DNA of 64,000 bases from Arthrobacter sp. APC 3897 (GCF_030407495.1 NZ_JASDDG010000001.1:62001-126000); one strand, 5' to 3'. Counted from the first letter of the stretch, positions 25,160 to 34,107 are shown. The notes: generated from the letters alone by a model not told the origin. Program-made: numbers and translations.

Positions 25160-26928
25160 AGCGCTGCGCTCCCGCCCACGGCAGGCCCGGGGCGGGGCCT
25201 GAGCGGCGGTTTGCCTGCGCCTCCGGTCCCGCCCGGCTGCGCTGCGGAGTCACCCGCTGCCGTGCCGGTTGCCGTTCCGGCTGCGGCGTCCGCACCGGGC
25301 GCCGCCGCCGATGTGCCGGCAAGCGCCTGTTCAACAAGCACTGACGTCGGAACGGAGGACTTGGACACCGTGCCGGGATGGGTGTGTTCGATTTCCCAGG
25401 TGAACGGCTCGAAGTTGCTCTCAGGATCCCGCCAGTGCGGCTTGCGCAGAGCGTAAATCACCAGTGGAAGGATCACGAAGACCACCGCACCTCCGATCAG
25501 GATGCCCACGTACACTGCGGGGGATCCGACCGAAATCTGGTCCGGGGGAATGAAGCTGAAGACGAAAGCCATCAGGGACCCCAGGAAACCAACCCCGCCA
25601 ATAAGCCACATGCCAACGTTTCCGCCCGGAACCCGGTAGGGGCGCGGCCGGTTCGGCTGGCTGAACCTCAGATAAATGGCGCCGGCGAACATCAGCAGGT
25701 ACATGATCAGATAAAGGATCACCGTGAGCTGGCTCAGGATCTGATATGCGGCCTGCACCGACGGAAGAACAACGTAGACGACGCCCAGCCCGGTCACCGC
25801 GAAGGCCTGGAAGAACAGGATATGGGTACCCATGCCGTGCTTGTTGGTGTGCTGCCAGAAGCGGGGCAGGTAGCCTGCCCTGGCGACCGTGAGCAGCCCC
25901 GTTGAAGGACCGGCCACCCATGTGACCACGCCGGCCAGTACACCGATCAGCAGCATGACTGCGACGATCGGGCCCGCCCATCCGATTCCGGCCCACTCGA
26001 ACATGTCGTTGTAGGACGTGAGCAGGCTTTGGGTCAGGTTGATATCCGCCTGCGGAACCACAAACGCAATGGCGAGGGTGCCCAGGACAAAGATGATCAC
26101 CGTTCCGGCCGCCGCAATGAGCACGGCAATCGGATAATCGCGGGTTGGGTTTTTCACCTCCTTGACATGGATGGCATTCATCTCCATGCCGGCATAGAAC
26201 AGGAAGATGCTCGCCGCCAGCACCACGTTGGAGAAGTTGGAGAAATCAGGGATGAGTTCGCCCCAGCCCATCTTGATCTGCGGGGTGTTGCCGGCGAAAT
26301 AGTAGGAGAACCCAAGAACAATGAGGATGCCCGCCGGAATGATGGTGCCGACGATTCCGCCCCACTGACTGACCTTGGAGAAGGCCGCTGCTCCCCTGAA
26401 GGCAATGAACGTGGCGAGCCAGTACACCACCAGCACCACAGCCAGCACAAAGACCTTGTTGCCAGCCAGCTGCGCGTCTATGTTCTGGTTTTCCCCGGTA
26501 TAGGCCAGTGACACCGCGCCAAAGGTCAGCACGGTGGGGAACCAGATGGTGACTTCGATGAACAGCATGAACATGGCCAGGAAGGCCCAGCGCGGCCCGA
26601 AGGCCTCACCGACCCAGCGGAAGACACCGCCGGTTTCCGGCCAACCTGTTGCCAGCTCCGCGGCTACCAGGGATACCGGTATCAGGAACACGACGGCGGC
26701 GAGCACGTAGTAGAAGATTGAGCTCAGTCCGTACTCTGCTTCCGAGGGCAGGCCCCGGAGACTGACCACCGCCACAATGTTCATGACGGCCAGGGCGCCG
26801 ATGGTAATGGTGGCGGCCTGCTTGGATTTTCTTGATGTCTGAGCCGGCGCAGGTGTCTTGGAGCCGGAGGCACCCGAACCCGCCGCTGATGAACCGCTTG
26901 ATGCAGTGGGATCACTCATTCCACTCAC
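25156..26928 (-). CDS. gadC: glutamate:GABA antiporter
   Basis: 590-residue APC-superfamily antiporter with about 12 membrane helices, flanked by a Ser/Ala/Gly-rich N-terminus and a Pro/Ala/Gly-rich C-terminal tail. The family pattern SLRGLPSEAEYGLSSIFYYVLAA, AELATGWPETGGVFRWVGEAFG and FYAGMEMNAIHVKEVKNPTRDYP matches GadC, which exchanges external glutamate for internal GABA. A C-terminal segment (RDPESNFEPFTWEIEHTHPG) occupies the place of the pH-sensing plug in E. coli GadC. It follows gadB by 9 nt and overlaps glsA by 4 nt, so all three are one transcript. The tail beyond about residue 525 is low-complexity. Confidence 0.92.
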   Translation of the reverse strand: MSGMSDPTASSGSSAAGSGASGSKTPAPAQTSRKSKQAATITIGALAVMNIVAVVSLRGLPSEAEYGLSSIFYYVLAAVVFLIPVSLVAAELATGWPETGGVFRWVGEAFGPRWAFLAMFMLFIEVTIWFPTVLTFGAVSLAYTGENQNIDAQLAGNKVFVLAVVLVVYWLATFIAFRGAAAFSKVSQWGGIVGTIIPAGILIVLGFSYYFAGNTPQIKMGWGELIPDFSNFSNVVLAASIFLFYAGMEMNAIHVKEVKNPTRDYPIAVLIAAAGTVIIFVLGTLAIAFVVPQADINLTQSLLTSYNDMFEWAGIGWAGPIVAVMLLIGVLAGVVTWVAGPSTGLLTVARAGYLPRFWQHTNKHGMGTHILFFQAFAVTGLGVVYVVLPSVQAAYQILSQLTVILYLIMYLLMFAGAIYLRFSQPNRPRPYRVPGGNVGMWLIGGVGFLGSLMAFVFSFIPPDQISVGSPAVYVGILIGGAVVFVILPLVIYALRKPHWRDPESNFEPFTWEIEHTHPGTVSKSSVPTSVLVEQALAGTSAAAPGADAAAGTATGTAAGDSAAQPGGTGGAGKPPLRPRPGPAVGGSAAL

Positions 26929-26937
26929 CTCCCGAGC

Positions 26938-28320
26938 TTAGTGATGGAAGCCAGGCTGTGCTGACTCCTGCGGCATCGGCGATTCAAGCCGATCGAGGTA
27001 CTCGGTTTCCTTCCGGATGTCATCCAGGAGATTGTCTGCAAGATCCATGCTGAGACCGTTGCGGACCACGATGCGTTCCACGGTCAGGTTCTCCAGGTTG
27101 CTGGGCATGGGGTAGGCCGGCACCAGCCAGCCTTTGGTCCGCAGCCGTTCGGCCAGGTCATACAGGGTCCACTTATCCGTGTGCCCTTCCTTCAGCCGCC
27201 AGGCGAACACCGGTATGTCGGTGCCGTCGTTCCATAGCTCAAACGCGCCGATTTCACTGATGCCCGAGGACAGGTAGACGGCCACATCCTGACAGGCCTG
27301 CTGGACCTTGGCATAACCCTCGCGTCCCAGCCTCAGGAACAAGTAGAACTGCAGGACAACCTGGGCGCCCGGCCGTGAGAAGTTCAGGGCGAACGTCGGC
27401 ATGTCCCCGCCCAGATAGCTCACGTAGAAGATCAGGTCTTCCGGCAGCCACTGGCGCTCGCGCCAGACGACCCAGCCCAGTCCCGGATAAACGAGCCCGT
27501 ACTTGTGGCCCGAGGTGCTGATGGAATGGACCCGGTCTATCTGGAAGTCCCACTCCAGGTCCGGCTGGATGAACGGTGCGATCATCCCGCCCGACGCTCC
27601 GTCCACATGGATGTAGATGTCCAGTCCGGTGGACGCCTGGATGTCATCAAGCTTGGCGGCGATCTGCTTTACCGGTTCGTACATGCCGGTGTAGGTCACG
27701 CCCATGATCGCCACCACGCCAATGGTGTTTTCATCGACGTATTTCTCCAGCTCGAAGCCGTCCAGGCACTTGTGCTCCTCGCTGATGGGCACCAGCCGGG
27801 CCTCGACGTCGAAATAGTTGCAGAACTTCTCCCAGCACACCTGGACGGCCGAACTCATGACCAAGTTGGGCTTGTCCGTTGGCTTCCCGTCCGCTTTGCG
27901 GGCGTTCTGCCACAGCCGCTTGAGCGCGAGTCCGCCCAGCATGCAGGCCTCCGAGGAACCCACAGTGGAGGTGCCGATGGTTCCTTCGGGGTCCGGCGAG
28001 TGCCACAGGTCGGCAAGGATTTTCCAGCAGTTCTGCTCAATCTGGGCGGTCTGCGGATACTCGTCCTTGTCGATCATGTTCTTGTCATACGTCTCGGCGT
28101 ACAGCCTGTTGGCGTGATCGTCCATCCAGGTGCTCACGAACGTTGCCAGGTTCAGCCGGGCGTTGCCGTCCAGCATGGTTTCGTCATGAACAATCTGGTA
28201 CGCCGTTTCCGGCAGCATCTGTCCGTCGGCCAGCTTGGTTTTCAATGCAACCGTGTCTTCTCCCGGGCGGGCAAAGACCGGATTTACTGACAGCGTGTTT
28301 TTGTCCCGTGGTTGTGCCAT
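26938..28320 (-). CDS. gadB: glutamate decarboxylase
   Basis: 460 residues from the ATG at 28320 (AAAGGTC 9 nt upstream). PLP-dependent group II decarboxylase that turns glutamate into GABA and CO2, consuming a cytoplasmic proton. The PLP lysine is K273 in STSGHKYGL; GSSEACMLGGLALKRLWQ and HVDGASGGMIAPF are further cofactor and substrate motifs. The C-terminus ends EYLDRLESPMPQESAQPGFHH, with the histidine-containing tail that plugs the active site at neutral pH in E. coli GadB. It is first gene of gadB-gadC-glsA. A longer frame to 28419 has no ribosome site. Confidence 0.95.
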   Translation of the reverse strand: MAQPRDKNTLSVNPVFARPGEDTVALKTKLADGQMLPETAYQIVHDETMLDGNARLNLATFVSTWMDDHANRLYAETYDKNMIDKDEYPQTAQIEQNCWKILADLWHSPDPEGTIGTSTVGSSEACMLGGLALKRLWQNARKADGKPTDKPNLVMSSAVQVCWEKFCNYFDVEARLVPISEEHKCLDGFELEKYVDENTIGVVAIMGVTYTGMYEPVKQIAAKLDDIQASTGLDIYIHVDGASGGMIAPFIQPDLEWDFQIDRVHSISTSGHKYGLVYPGLGWVVWRERQWLPEDLIFYVSYLGGDMPTFALNFSRPGAQVVLQFYLFLRLGREGYAKVQQACQDVAVYLSSGISEIGAFELWNDGTDIPVFAWRLKEGHTDKWTLYDLAERLRTKGWLVPAYPMPSNLENLTVERIVVRNGLSMDLADNLLDDIRKETEYLDRLESPMPQESAQPGFHH

Positions 28321-28544
28321 GAGTTGTGACCTTTCATCGTTGATACCGAGACCGGCATCGGGCCGAAGTGAACGGCAGTCAGGAATCCCCCAGAGGCGCG
28401 CACTAAAAACACTACGCACGGCAAAATGGGGTTACCAGACCCAAGGCCCACATCGCCGCGCCGGAGGGGTTCATTGTTTGTTCCGGTGATTCGGGCGCCC
28501 GGAAGGGGCCGGACGGTTGAGCGGGAAACCATGCCGCGCGTAGC

Positions 28545-28564
28545 GTGTGAATGGTGTTTCACAC
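28545..28564. promoter_or_regulatory. inverted repeat upstream of hsp20, putative operator
   Basis: GTGTGAA-TGGTGT-TTCACAC, perfect 7-bp arms, 45 nt before the Hsp20 start and in the gadB/hsp20 divergent region. It is not CIRCE or HAIR, and the TGTGA/TCACA half-sites are 8 nt apart rather than the 6 of CRP/GlxR sites. Confidence 0.5.
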
Positions 28565-28608
28565 ACGGAGTTTTCTCTCGCATCATCAAAGCTGCAAGGA
28601 GATATCCC

Positions 28609-29019
28609 ATGGCTTCACTAGCGCGGCGTGACCGGTTTGAACTGCCCGAACCGGTCCGGAAGTTCTTCGAGGGCGACTGGGAGGTGCCGGCGTTTCCGGT
28701 GGAGGAATACCGGGACGGTTCCAGCATGGTTGTGAGGGCGGAGCTGCCCAACATTGATCCGGACAAGGACCTTGATGTCTCTGTCAGTGACGGTGTCCTG
28801 CACATCAAGGGCGAGCGCCGGGAGGAGTCCGAGCACAGGGACAAAAACGGTTACCGCAGCGAATTCCGCTACGGGTCCTTCACCCGAGACATCCCCCTGC
28901 CTGCCGGCTCCAGCCAGGACAACGTCACCGCGTCCTATAACGACGGCGTCCTCGAGGTCAGGGTGCCGGTTCCGGAGGCCGGACCATCCACCACCAAGGT
29001 ACCCATCTCCCGGGGCTAG
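28609..29019 (+). CDS. Hsp20/alpha-crystallin small heat-shock protein
   Basis: 136 residues. A short N-terminal arm (FELPEPVRKFFEGDWEVPAFPVEEY) precedes the alpha-crystallin beta-sandwich (MVVRAELPNIDPDKDLDVSVSDGVLHIKGERREE) with the conserved C-terminal part ..SYNDGVLEVRVPVPE and a final VPI motif of the I/V-x-I/V type used in oligomer assembly. It acts as an ATP-independent holdase for unfolding proteins. The ATG is supported by AAGGAGATAT. It is divergent from the acid-resistance operon and 9 nt upstream of the MFS fusion gene, which it may drive. Confidence 0.93.
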   Translation: MASLARRDRFELPEPVRKFFEGDWEVPAFPVEEYRDGSSMVVRAELPNIDPDKDLDVSVSDGVLHIKGERREESEHRDKNGYRSEFRYGSFTRDIPLPAGSSQDNVTASYNDGVLEVRVPVPEAGPSTTKVPISRG

Positions 29020-29028
29020 CAGCACTCC

Positions 29029-31056
29029 GTGGCCAGCGCGCCTCCCAAGCCGGCCGGCGCCGGCAACCCAGGCAGCCGGCGCAAGTATCCGGACTGGATC
29101 ATCATCGCCACGCTTGCCAGCGGCGGCATCGCGGTTTCCCTGGAAAAGACGGCGGTGGTCCCGCTGCTGCCGGAGTACCCGCGGGTCTTCGGGGTCACGG
29201 GCGACGACGTCTCCTGGCTGGTCACCGTCACGCTCCTGACCGCTGCCGTGGCGACGCCCATTGTGTCCCGGCTGGCGGATATGTTCGGCAAGCGCCGGAT
29301 GCTGCTGATTGCCATGGCGATGATGATTGTCGGCGCATTCACCGCCTCCCTGGGCGGAACGTTTTTCTGGGCACTGGCGGGACGCGCCATCCAGGGGTTT
29401 TCCGGGGCCGTGATCCCGGTGGGGATCAGCATCCTGCGCGACGCGCTTCCGCAGAAAAAAATTGCCGGGGCCGTGTCCCTCATGAGCGCGAGCTTCGGCA
29501 TCGGCAGCGCGCTGGGACTGCCTTTGTCGGGCTTCATCTACGAAAACCTGGGATGGCAGGCGACATTTTGGGTTGTGGGCCTGATCGCGCTGGTGATTTT
29601 CACCGCCGTCGTGATCTTTGTGCCGGAATCGCGGGTCCGGACGCCCGGACGCTTCGACTACGAGGGTGCACTGGTGCTTTCGGGCGCAATGACGGCCCTG
29701 CTGCTGGCAATCAGCAAGGGCGGTGTGTGGGGCTGGACCAGCGACGCCATCCTTGGCTTGTTTGCCGCCGCCGCCGTGCTTCTGGCGCTCTGGTTTCCCC
29801 TGGAGCTGCGCAAGGGACAGCCGCTGGTGGATCTGCGGACATCGGCACGGCGTCCGGTGCTGCTGACCAACGCGGCCACCGTCCTGGTGGGATTTTCCAT
29901 GTATGCCAACATGCTGGTCACGACCCAGCAGCTGCAGCTGTCCAGGGAAAGCGGTTTCGGTTTTGGGCTGAGCGTGCTGGTGGCCGGGCTGACCATGATC
30001 CCGGCCGGGCTGGCCATGGTTGCAGCGGCACCGCTGTCCGCCTTTGTCACCAACACCTTCGGTGCCAAATCCACCATGGTTCTGGGCTGTGCCGTCATGG
30101 CGGCGGGCTACATGTCCCGGGTGATGCTCGTCCACACCGTCACCGGGATCATCATCGGCGCCGTGATCATTTCCGTCGGAACCGCCGTCGCCATGGCAGC
30201 CATGCCGACTCTCATCATGAGCAATGTTCCCCTGACCGACACGGCCGCAGCCAACGGCGTGAATACCCTGCTGAGGTCGGTGGGTACGTCAACCTGCAGT
30301 GCTGCCGTCGCCACCATTCTCGCTTCCGTCACCATGAGGGTGGACGGCACCGTCTTTCCCGGAGTGGACGCTTTCCGGGCGATCTTTGCGATGGCCGGGT
30401 GTGCCGCGCTGCTGGCCACGGGCATTTCCTGCTTTATCCCCCGGGCCGTGCGACGGGAGGCAACCCACCCGGCGCTGCATGCTCAACCGGGCCAGACCGA
30501 GCCGCGCGCGGTCGACGCCAGGCAGGAGATCATGGTGACCGGAACGCTGCTGGCGGACGACGGGCGGACGCCGGTTCCCGGGGGCGTGGTGCTGGCCACG
30601 GACCGCCGGGGCCGGCAGGTGGACTGGGACCGGGCCGATGACCGGGGCCGCTACGCCCTCGTGCTCCCGGGGGACGGCCGGTACCTGCTGATTGCCACCC
30701 AGCACCAGTGGCGTCCCGTATCCGAGACCCTCACTCTGCCCGGAGTGCCGCCGGGCCATGACATCCGGTTCACGTCACGCCTCACCCTGACCGGAAAAAT
30801 CACCCAGGACAACCGCCCGGCAGCCGGGGCACTGGTGGTCCTGGTGCGGCCGTCGGTTGGGGAGACGGTTGCCGTGCAGTCGGACGAGGCCGGCAACTAT
30901 GAATTGCCGCTTCCCCGTCCCGGAACGTACATCCTGACCGTCGTGGAGCCGGACGGAGCCACTTCCCACACACGCCGGGTCACCCTGCCGGCGCCCAACA
31001 CCGTCATCGACGTGGAACTCGGAACGGCGCCGCCCACCACGGGGCTGCGGATCTAG
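29029..31056 (+). CDS. MFS exporter (DHA2-like) fused to two carboxypeptidase-regulatory-like domains
   Basis: 675 residues. Residues ~20-480 form a multidrug-type MFS transporter with about 14 helices (YPDWIIIATLASGGIAVSLEKT, loop motif SRLADMFGKRRML, antiporter motif C-like GSALGLPLSGFIYENLGW). Residues ~500-665 contain two beta-sandwich-like repeats: VTGTLLADDGRTPVPGGVVL..DDRGRYALVLPGDGRYLLIAT and LTGKITQDNRPAAGALVVLV..DEAGNYELPLPRPGTYILTV, the pattern of carboxypeptidase-regulatory/transthyretin-like domains. Such domains are usually extracellular, whereas the C-terminus of a 14-helix exporter should be cytoplasmic. The GTG start 9 nt after hsp20 has no clear ribosome site, suggesting coupling. 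Substrate unknown. Confidence 0.85.
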   Translation: MASAPPKPAGAGNPGSRRKYPDWIIIATLASGGIAVSLEKTAVVPLLPEYPRVFGVTGDDVSWLVTVTLLTAAVATPIVSRLADMFGKRRMLLIAMAMMIVGAFTASLGGTFFWALAGRAIQGFSGAVIPVGISILRDALPQKKIAGAVSLMSASFGIGSALGLPLSGFIYENLGWQATFWVVGLIALVIFTAVVIFVPESRVRTPGRFDYEGALVLSGAMTALLLAISKGGVWGWTSDAILGLFAAAAVLLALWFPLELRKGQPLVDLRTSARRPVLLTNAATVLVGFSMYANMLVTTQQLQLSRESGFGFGLSVLVAGLTMIPAGLAMVAAAPLSAFVTNTFGAKSTMVLGCAVMAAGYMSRVMLVHTVTGIIIGAVIISVGTAVAMAAMPTLIMSNVPLTDTAAANGVNTLLRSVGTSTCSAAVATILASVTMRVDGTVFPGVDAFRAIFAMAGCAALLATGISCFIPRAVRREATHPALHAQPGQTEPRAVDARQEIMVTGTLLADDGRTPVPGGVVLATDRRGRQVDWDRADDRGRYALVLPGDGRYLLIATQHQWRPVSETLTLPGVPPGHDIRFTSRLTLTGKITQDNRPAAGALVVLVRPSVGETVAVQSDEAGNYELPLPRPGTYILTVVEPDGATSHTRRVTLPAPNTVIDVELGTAPPTTGLRI

Positions 31057-31112
31057 GAGCCGCGAATTCACGGGGCGAACGCGGCCGCGAGACCAAACAC
31101 ACATTTCCGGCT

Positions 31113-31142
31113 TTGGGTCCTGATTGGTTCAGAGCATAGTAT
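31113..31142 (+). promoter_or_regulatory. putative promoter of the PiT gene
   Basis: TTGGGT-N18-TAGTAT (31113-31118, 31137-31142), giving a leader of about 147 nt that ends in a pyrimidine-rich run (CTTTTTCCTTTTTC) before the start. I recognise no riboswitch in it. Confidence 0.5.
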
Positions 31143-31295
31143 CTATCTGGCGTATTCCGGGTTTGGTTCCCGCTGAGGGGCCGGTCGGCGCCAACAGGCC
31201 TAAAATGCGACGTCGTCCGCTGTCTAGACCGCCCCGGACAAAGCCTCGAACATTTTGACGGACTCCTTTTTCCTTTTTCATTTCAGTTAGGGTAC

Positions 31296-32543
31296 GTGGT
31301 GGACCTCACCCTCATGGTGGCGCTGGTGATCGCGCTCGCATTATTCTTCGATTTCACCAATGGCTTTCACGACACAGCCAACGCAATGGCAACCCCCATT
31401 GCCACAGGCGCTATAAAGCCGAAGAACGCCGTAGCCCTGGCTGCGGTGCTAAACCTCGTGGGGGCTTTCCTGTCCACCGAGGTAGCCAAGACCATCTCCG
31501 GCGGCATCATCCGGGAGGGCGACGGCGGTATCCAGATCACGCCGGTCATGATCTTCGCCGGCCTGCTCGGCGCCGTGATCTGGAACCTCATCACCTGGCT
31601 GCTGGGCCTTCCCTCCAGCTCGTCCCATGCTCTCTTCGGCGGCCTGATCGGTGCCGCGGTAGTGGGTGCCGGTTTCGGCGCGGTGGACTACTCGGTGCTG
31701 ATGTCCAAGGTCATCCTGCCGGCGTTCATTGCACCGGCCATCGCCTTGTCCGTGGCCTATCTGGCCACCAAACTCGCCTACTCCATTACCCGCCGGCATG
31801 ATCCGGATTCCGGCGACAAGCTGCCCCGCAAGCGCGGGGGTTTCCGTTATGCACAGATCTTCTCTTCCTCACTCGTGGCCCTGGCGCACGGCACCAATGA
31901 TGCCCAGAAGACCATGGGCGTCATCACGCTGGTACTGATCTCCGGCGGTTTCCAGACGGTGGGAACAGGCCCGGTGTTCTGGGTTGTCGCGGCCTGTGCC
32001 TTCGCTATTGCCGCCGGCACCTATGCCGGCGGATGGCGGATTATCCGCACCATGGGCACCGGTCTGACGGACGTCAAACCGGCCCAGGGCTTCGCGGCGG
32101 AGACCAGCACGGCGGCAGCCATCCTGGCGTCGACGCACCTGGGCATGGCTCTGTCCACCACGCAGGTGGCCTCGGGTTCCGTCATTGGTTCCGGCCTGGG
32201 GCGCAAGGGTGCCGAAGTCCGCTGGGGAACGGCGCGCCGTATTGCCGGCGGCTGGCTGCTGACTCTTCCCGCCGCAGCTGTCATGGGAGCTGCCGCTGCC
32301 GCCGTGGCCGCCACGGGCATGATCGGAGTCACCGTTGACGCCGTCCTTGGACTGGCCATCATCCTCTTCATTTTCCTCTGGTCCCGCCGCAACCGGGTGG
32401 GCCATGACAATGCCGTGAGCAACATCGACAATGCCGGCGGCGCCGTGCGTATCAAGAAGGGCAAGTCCCGCTCCAGGAGCTCGGCTTCGGCCGAAGCCCG
32501 GAAGGAAAACGCCCGGACCAAGGATAAGGAACATTCCAAATGA
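31296..32543 (+). CDS. inorganic phosphate transporter, PiT family
   Basis: 415 residues with about 10 membrane helices. The duplicated PiT signature is present twice: GFHDTANAMATPIATGAI near residue 24 and LAHGTNDAQKTMGVI near 190. Such low-affinity carriers import metal-phosphate with protons. The C-terminal ~45 residues are charged (RIKKGKSRSRSSASAEARKENARTKDKEHSK). The start is one of two adjacent GTG codons (31296/31299) or the ATG at 31314; only a weak AGGG is present, so the exact start is uncertain. The stop overlaps the start of the following small membrane-protein gene (ATGA). Confidence 0.92.
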   Translation: MVDLTLMVALVIALALFFDFTNGFHDTANAMATPIATGAIKPKNAVALAAVLNLVGAFLSTEVAKTISGGIIREGDGGIQITPVMIFAGLLGAVIWNLITWLLGLPSSSSHALFGGLIGAAVVGAGFGAVDYSVLMSKVILPAFIAPAIALSVAYLATKLAYSITRRHDPDSGDKLPRKRGGFRYAQIFSSSLVALAHGTNDAQKTMGVITLVLISGGFQTVGTGPVFWVVAACAFAIAAGTYAGGWRIIRTMGTGLTDVKPAQGFAAETSTAAAILASTHLGMALSTTQVASGSVIGSGLGRKGAEVRWGTARRIAGGWLLTLPAAAVMGAAAAAVAATGMIGVTVDAVLGLAIILFIFLWSRRNRVGHDNAVSNIDNAGGAVRIKKGKSRSRSSASAEARKENARTKDKEHSK

Positions 32544-32782
32544 GCATTGACTGGTTTGCCTATCTCGTGGTGGCCCTGGTCACTCTGGTGGCGACGCTCC
32601 TCGTTGTCGGGCTGTATTCAACCGGCGTACGCCTTTACGCCATCTCGTCTGATGCCGGGCCGGGCCCCGCAGCTCAGGGCAGGCCCACGCTGGTCAGGGC
32701 CGGCGCCTACGCGTGCTTTGCACTGTGCGCTGCGGCGGTGCTGTTCGGGGTGTACCTGATCGTCCCGGCACTTCACTTTTAG
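32540..32782 (+). CDS. small two-helix membrane protein coupled to PiT
   Basis: 80 residues with two clear membrane helices (WFAYLVVALVTLVATLLVVGLY and AYACFALCAAAVLFGVYLIV) linked by a polar loop (DAGPGPAAQGRPT). Both ends and the loop have no enzyme motif. It overlaps the PiT stop by 4 nt and precedes the operon terminator, so it is made together with the transporter and may be an accessory subunit (inference). I know no named family for it. Confidence 0.78.
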   Translation: MSIDWFAYLVVALVTLVATLLVVGLYSTGVRLYAISSDAGPGPAAQGRPTLVRAGAYACFALCAAAVLFGVYLIVPALHF

Positions 32783-32796
32783 CAGGAAAACACCAG

Positions 32797-32847
32797 CGCC
32801 CGGCGACGGCGGCCACCGAGGTGACCGCCGCCGCCGGGCGTTTCTTT
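32797..32847 (+). terminator. Rho-independent terminator of the PiT operon
   Basis: 16-bp GC-rich stem with one A-C mismatch (arms 32797-32812 and 32825-32840) followed by TTTCTTT. Confidence 0.88.
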
Positions 32848-32863
32848 AATGTTCGCGGTGTCC

Positions 32864-33943
32864 TTAGACGGCGTCGGCGTACGCGGGGTAGTCCGTGTAG
32901 CCGGCAGCGCCGTCTGTATAGAAGGTACCCGGGTCAGGGGTGTTCAGTGGCAGGTCTTCCTGCCAGCGGCGCACCAGGTCAGGATTCGCGATGGCGGGCC
33001 GGCCCACCACCACGCCGTCGCACAGGTCATCCTCCATCATGCCAAGGGCCTCTTCCCGGGTCGTGATGACGCCGAAGCCCGAGTTCAGGAGGACCGGGCC
33101 GCCGAAGCTGCGGCGCAGTGCCTGCACCATGATGTCCGAGGGATCCTGGTGCAGGATGCTCAGGAACGCCGGCTTCAGGGGCGCAATGCCCTCCACCAGG
33201 GCGGTGTACGTCGCCAGAACGTCTGCGGGCTCGGTTTCCAGGGCACCCTGAACGTTGTGCTCCGGGGAGATGCGGATGCCGGCGCGGTCGGCACCGATGG
33301 CCTCTGCCACGGCCCGGTAGACCTCCACGACAAAGCGGGCACGGTTCTCGGGAGTTCCGCCGTAGCTGTCCGTTCGCTGGTTGGACTCCGCGGACAGGAA
33401 TTCGTGCAGCAGGTAACCGTTGGCGCCATGCAGTTCCACGCCGTCGAACCCTGCCTTCATGGCCGCACGCGAACCGGCAACGAATTCGTCGATGATGCCC
33501 GGCAGTTCGGCTTCGGTGAGGGCATGGGGCACAGGGAACGGCTGCTTGCCGTCATAGGTGCGGGTGACGCCGTCAATCGCGACGGCGCTGGGAGCCACCA
33601 CCTCGCGGCCGCCGTTGGTTCCCGGATGGGTCACCCGGCCGGCATGCATGACCTGGGCAACAATGCGCCCTCCGGCGGCATGGACGGCATCCGTCACGTT
33701 CTTCCAGCCGGCAATCTGCTCATCCGTCACCAGGCCGGGCTGACCCGTGAACCCCTGTCCGGCAAACGAAGGGTAAGTTCCCTCGCTGACGATCAGGCCC
33801 AGGGAGGCGCGCTGGCTGTAATGCTCGGCCATCAGCGCCGTAGGTACTCCGTCGCGGCCGCTGCGGGTGCGTGTCAGCGGAGCCATGATCAGGCGGTTGG
33901 GCAGTTCAATGCCGCCGAGGGTCAACGGTGAAAAAAGGTTCAC
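32864..33943 (-). CDS. Old Yellow Enzyme family NADH:flavin oxidoreductase / ene-reductase
   Basis: 359 residues from the GTG at 33943, the usual length for the family. FMN TIM barrel with LGGIELPNRLIMAPLTRTRS at the start, ISEGTYPS-like strand (VSEGTYPSFAGQG), QVMHAGRVTHP, the substrate-binding H-G-A-N-GYLLHEFLS motif and SYGG around residue 180. It reduces activated C=C bonds or nitro compounds with NAD(P)H; a detoxification role is typical (NemA-like). Ribosome-site support for the GTG is weak (GAAAGA). An in-frame extension to 34027 is unlike the family. Confidence 0.9.
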   Translation of the reverse strand: MNLFSPLTLGGIELPNRLIMAPLTRTRSGRDGVPTALMAEHYSQRASLGLIVSEGTYPSFAGQGFTGQPGLVTDEQIAGWKNVTDAVHAAGGRIVAQVMHAGRVTHPGTNGGREVVAPSAVAIDGVTRTYDGKQPFPVPHALTEAELPGIIDEFVAGSRAAMKAGFDGVELHGANGYLLHEFLSAESNQRTDSYGGTPENRARFVVEVYRAVAEAIGADRAGIRISPEHNVQGALETEPADVLATYTALVEGIAPLKPAFLSILHQDPSDIMVQALRRSFGGPVLLNSGFGVITTREEALGMMEDDLCDGVVVGRPAIANPDLVRRWQEDLPLNTPDPGTFYTDGAAGYTDYPAYADAV

Positions 33944-34067
33944 AAAAAAGTCTTTCTGTAGATCGCGCCGAGCTGCCCGCAGGCAGGTCCGGCGCTGGGA
34001 ATTGCGCTGTTCTCCAGTAATTGCCAACCGGCGGGGAGGGTGAGGTATTCCTCAGCGGGATTTTGCG

Positions 34068-34107
34068 GGATCCGGCGGTGCAGGGGCGGATTCAGCGGTG
34101 CAAGGGA
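34068..34107. repeat. imperfect 20-bp tandem repeat
   Basis: Two adjacent units, GGATCCGGCGGTGCAGGGGC and GGATTCAGCGGTGCAAGGGA (16 of 20 identical), in the intergenic region upstream of the DHFR-like gene. No function evident. Confidence 0.55.

Noticed and set aside
28500-28608. CIRCE or HAIR heat-shock operator before hsp20
   Set aside because: Neither TTAGCACTC-N9-GAGTGCTAA nor CTTGAGT-N7-ACTCAAG is present; only the unrelated GTGTGAA palindrome was found.
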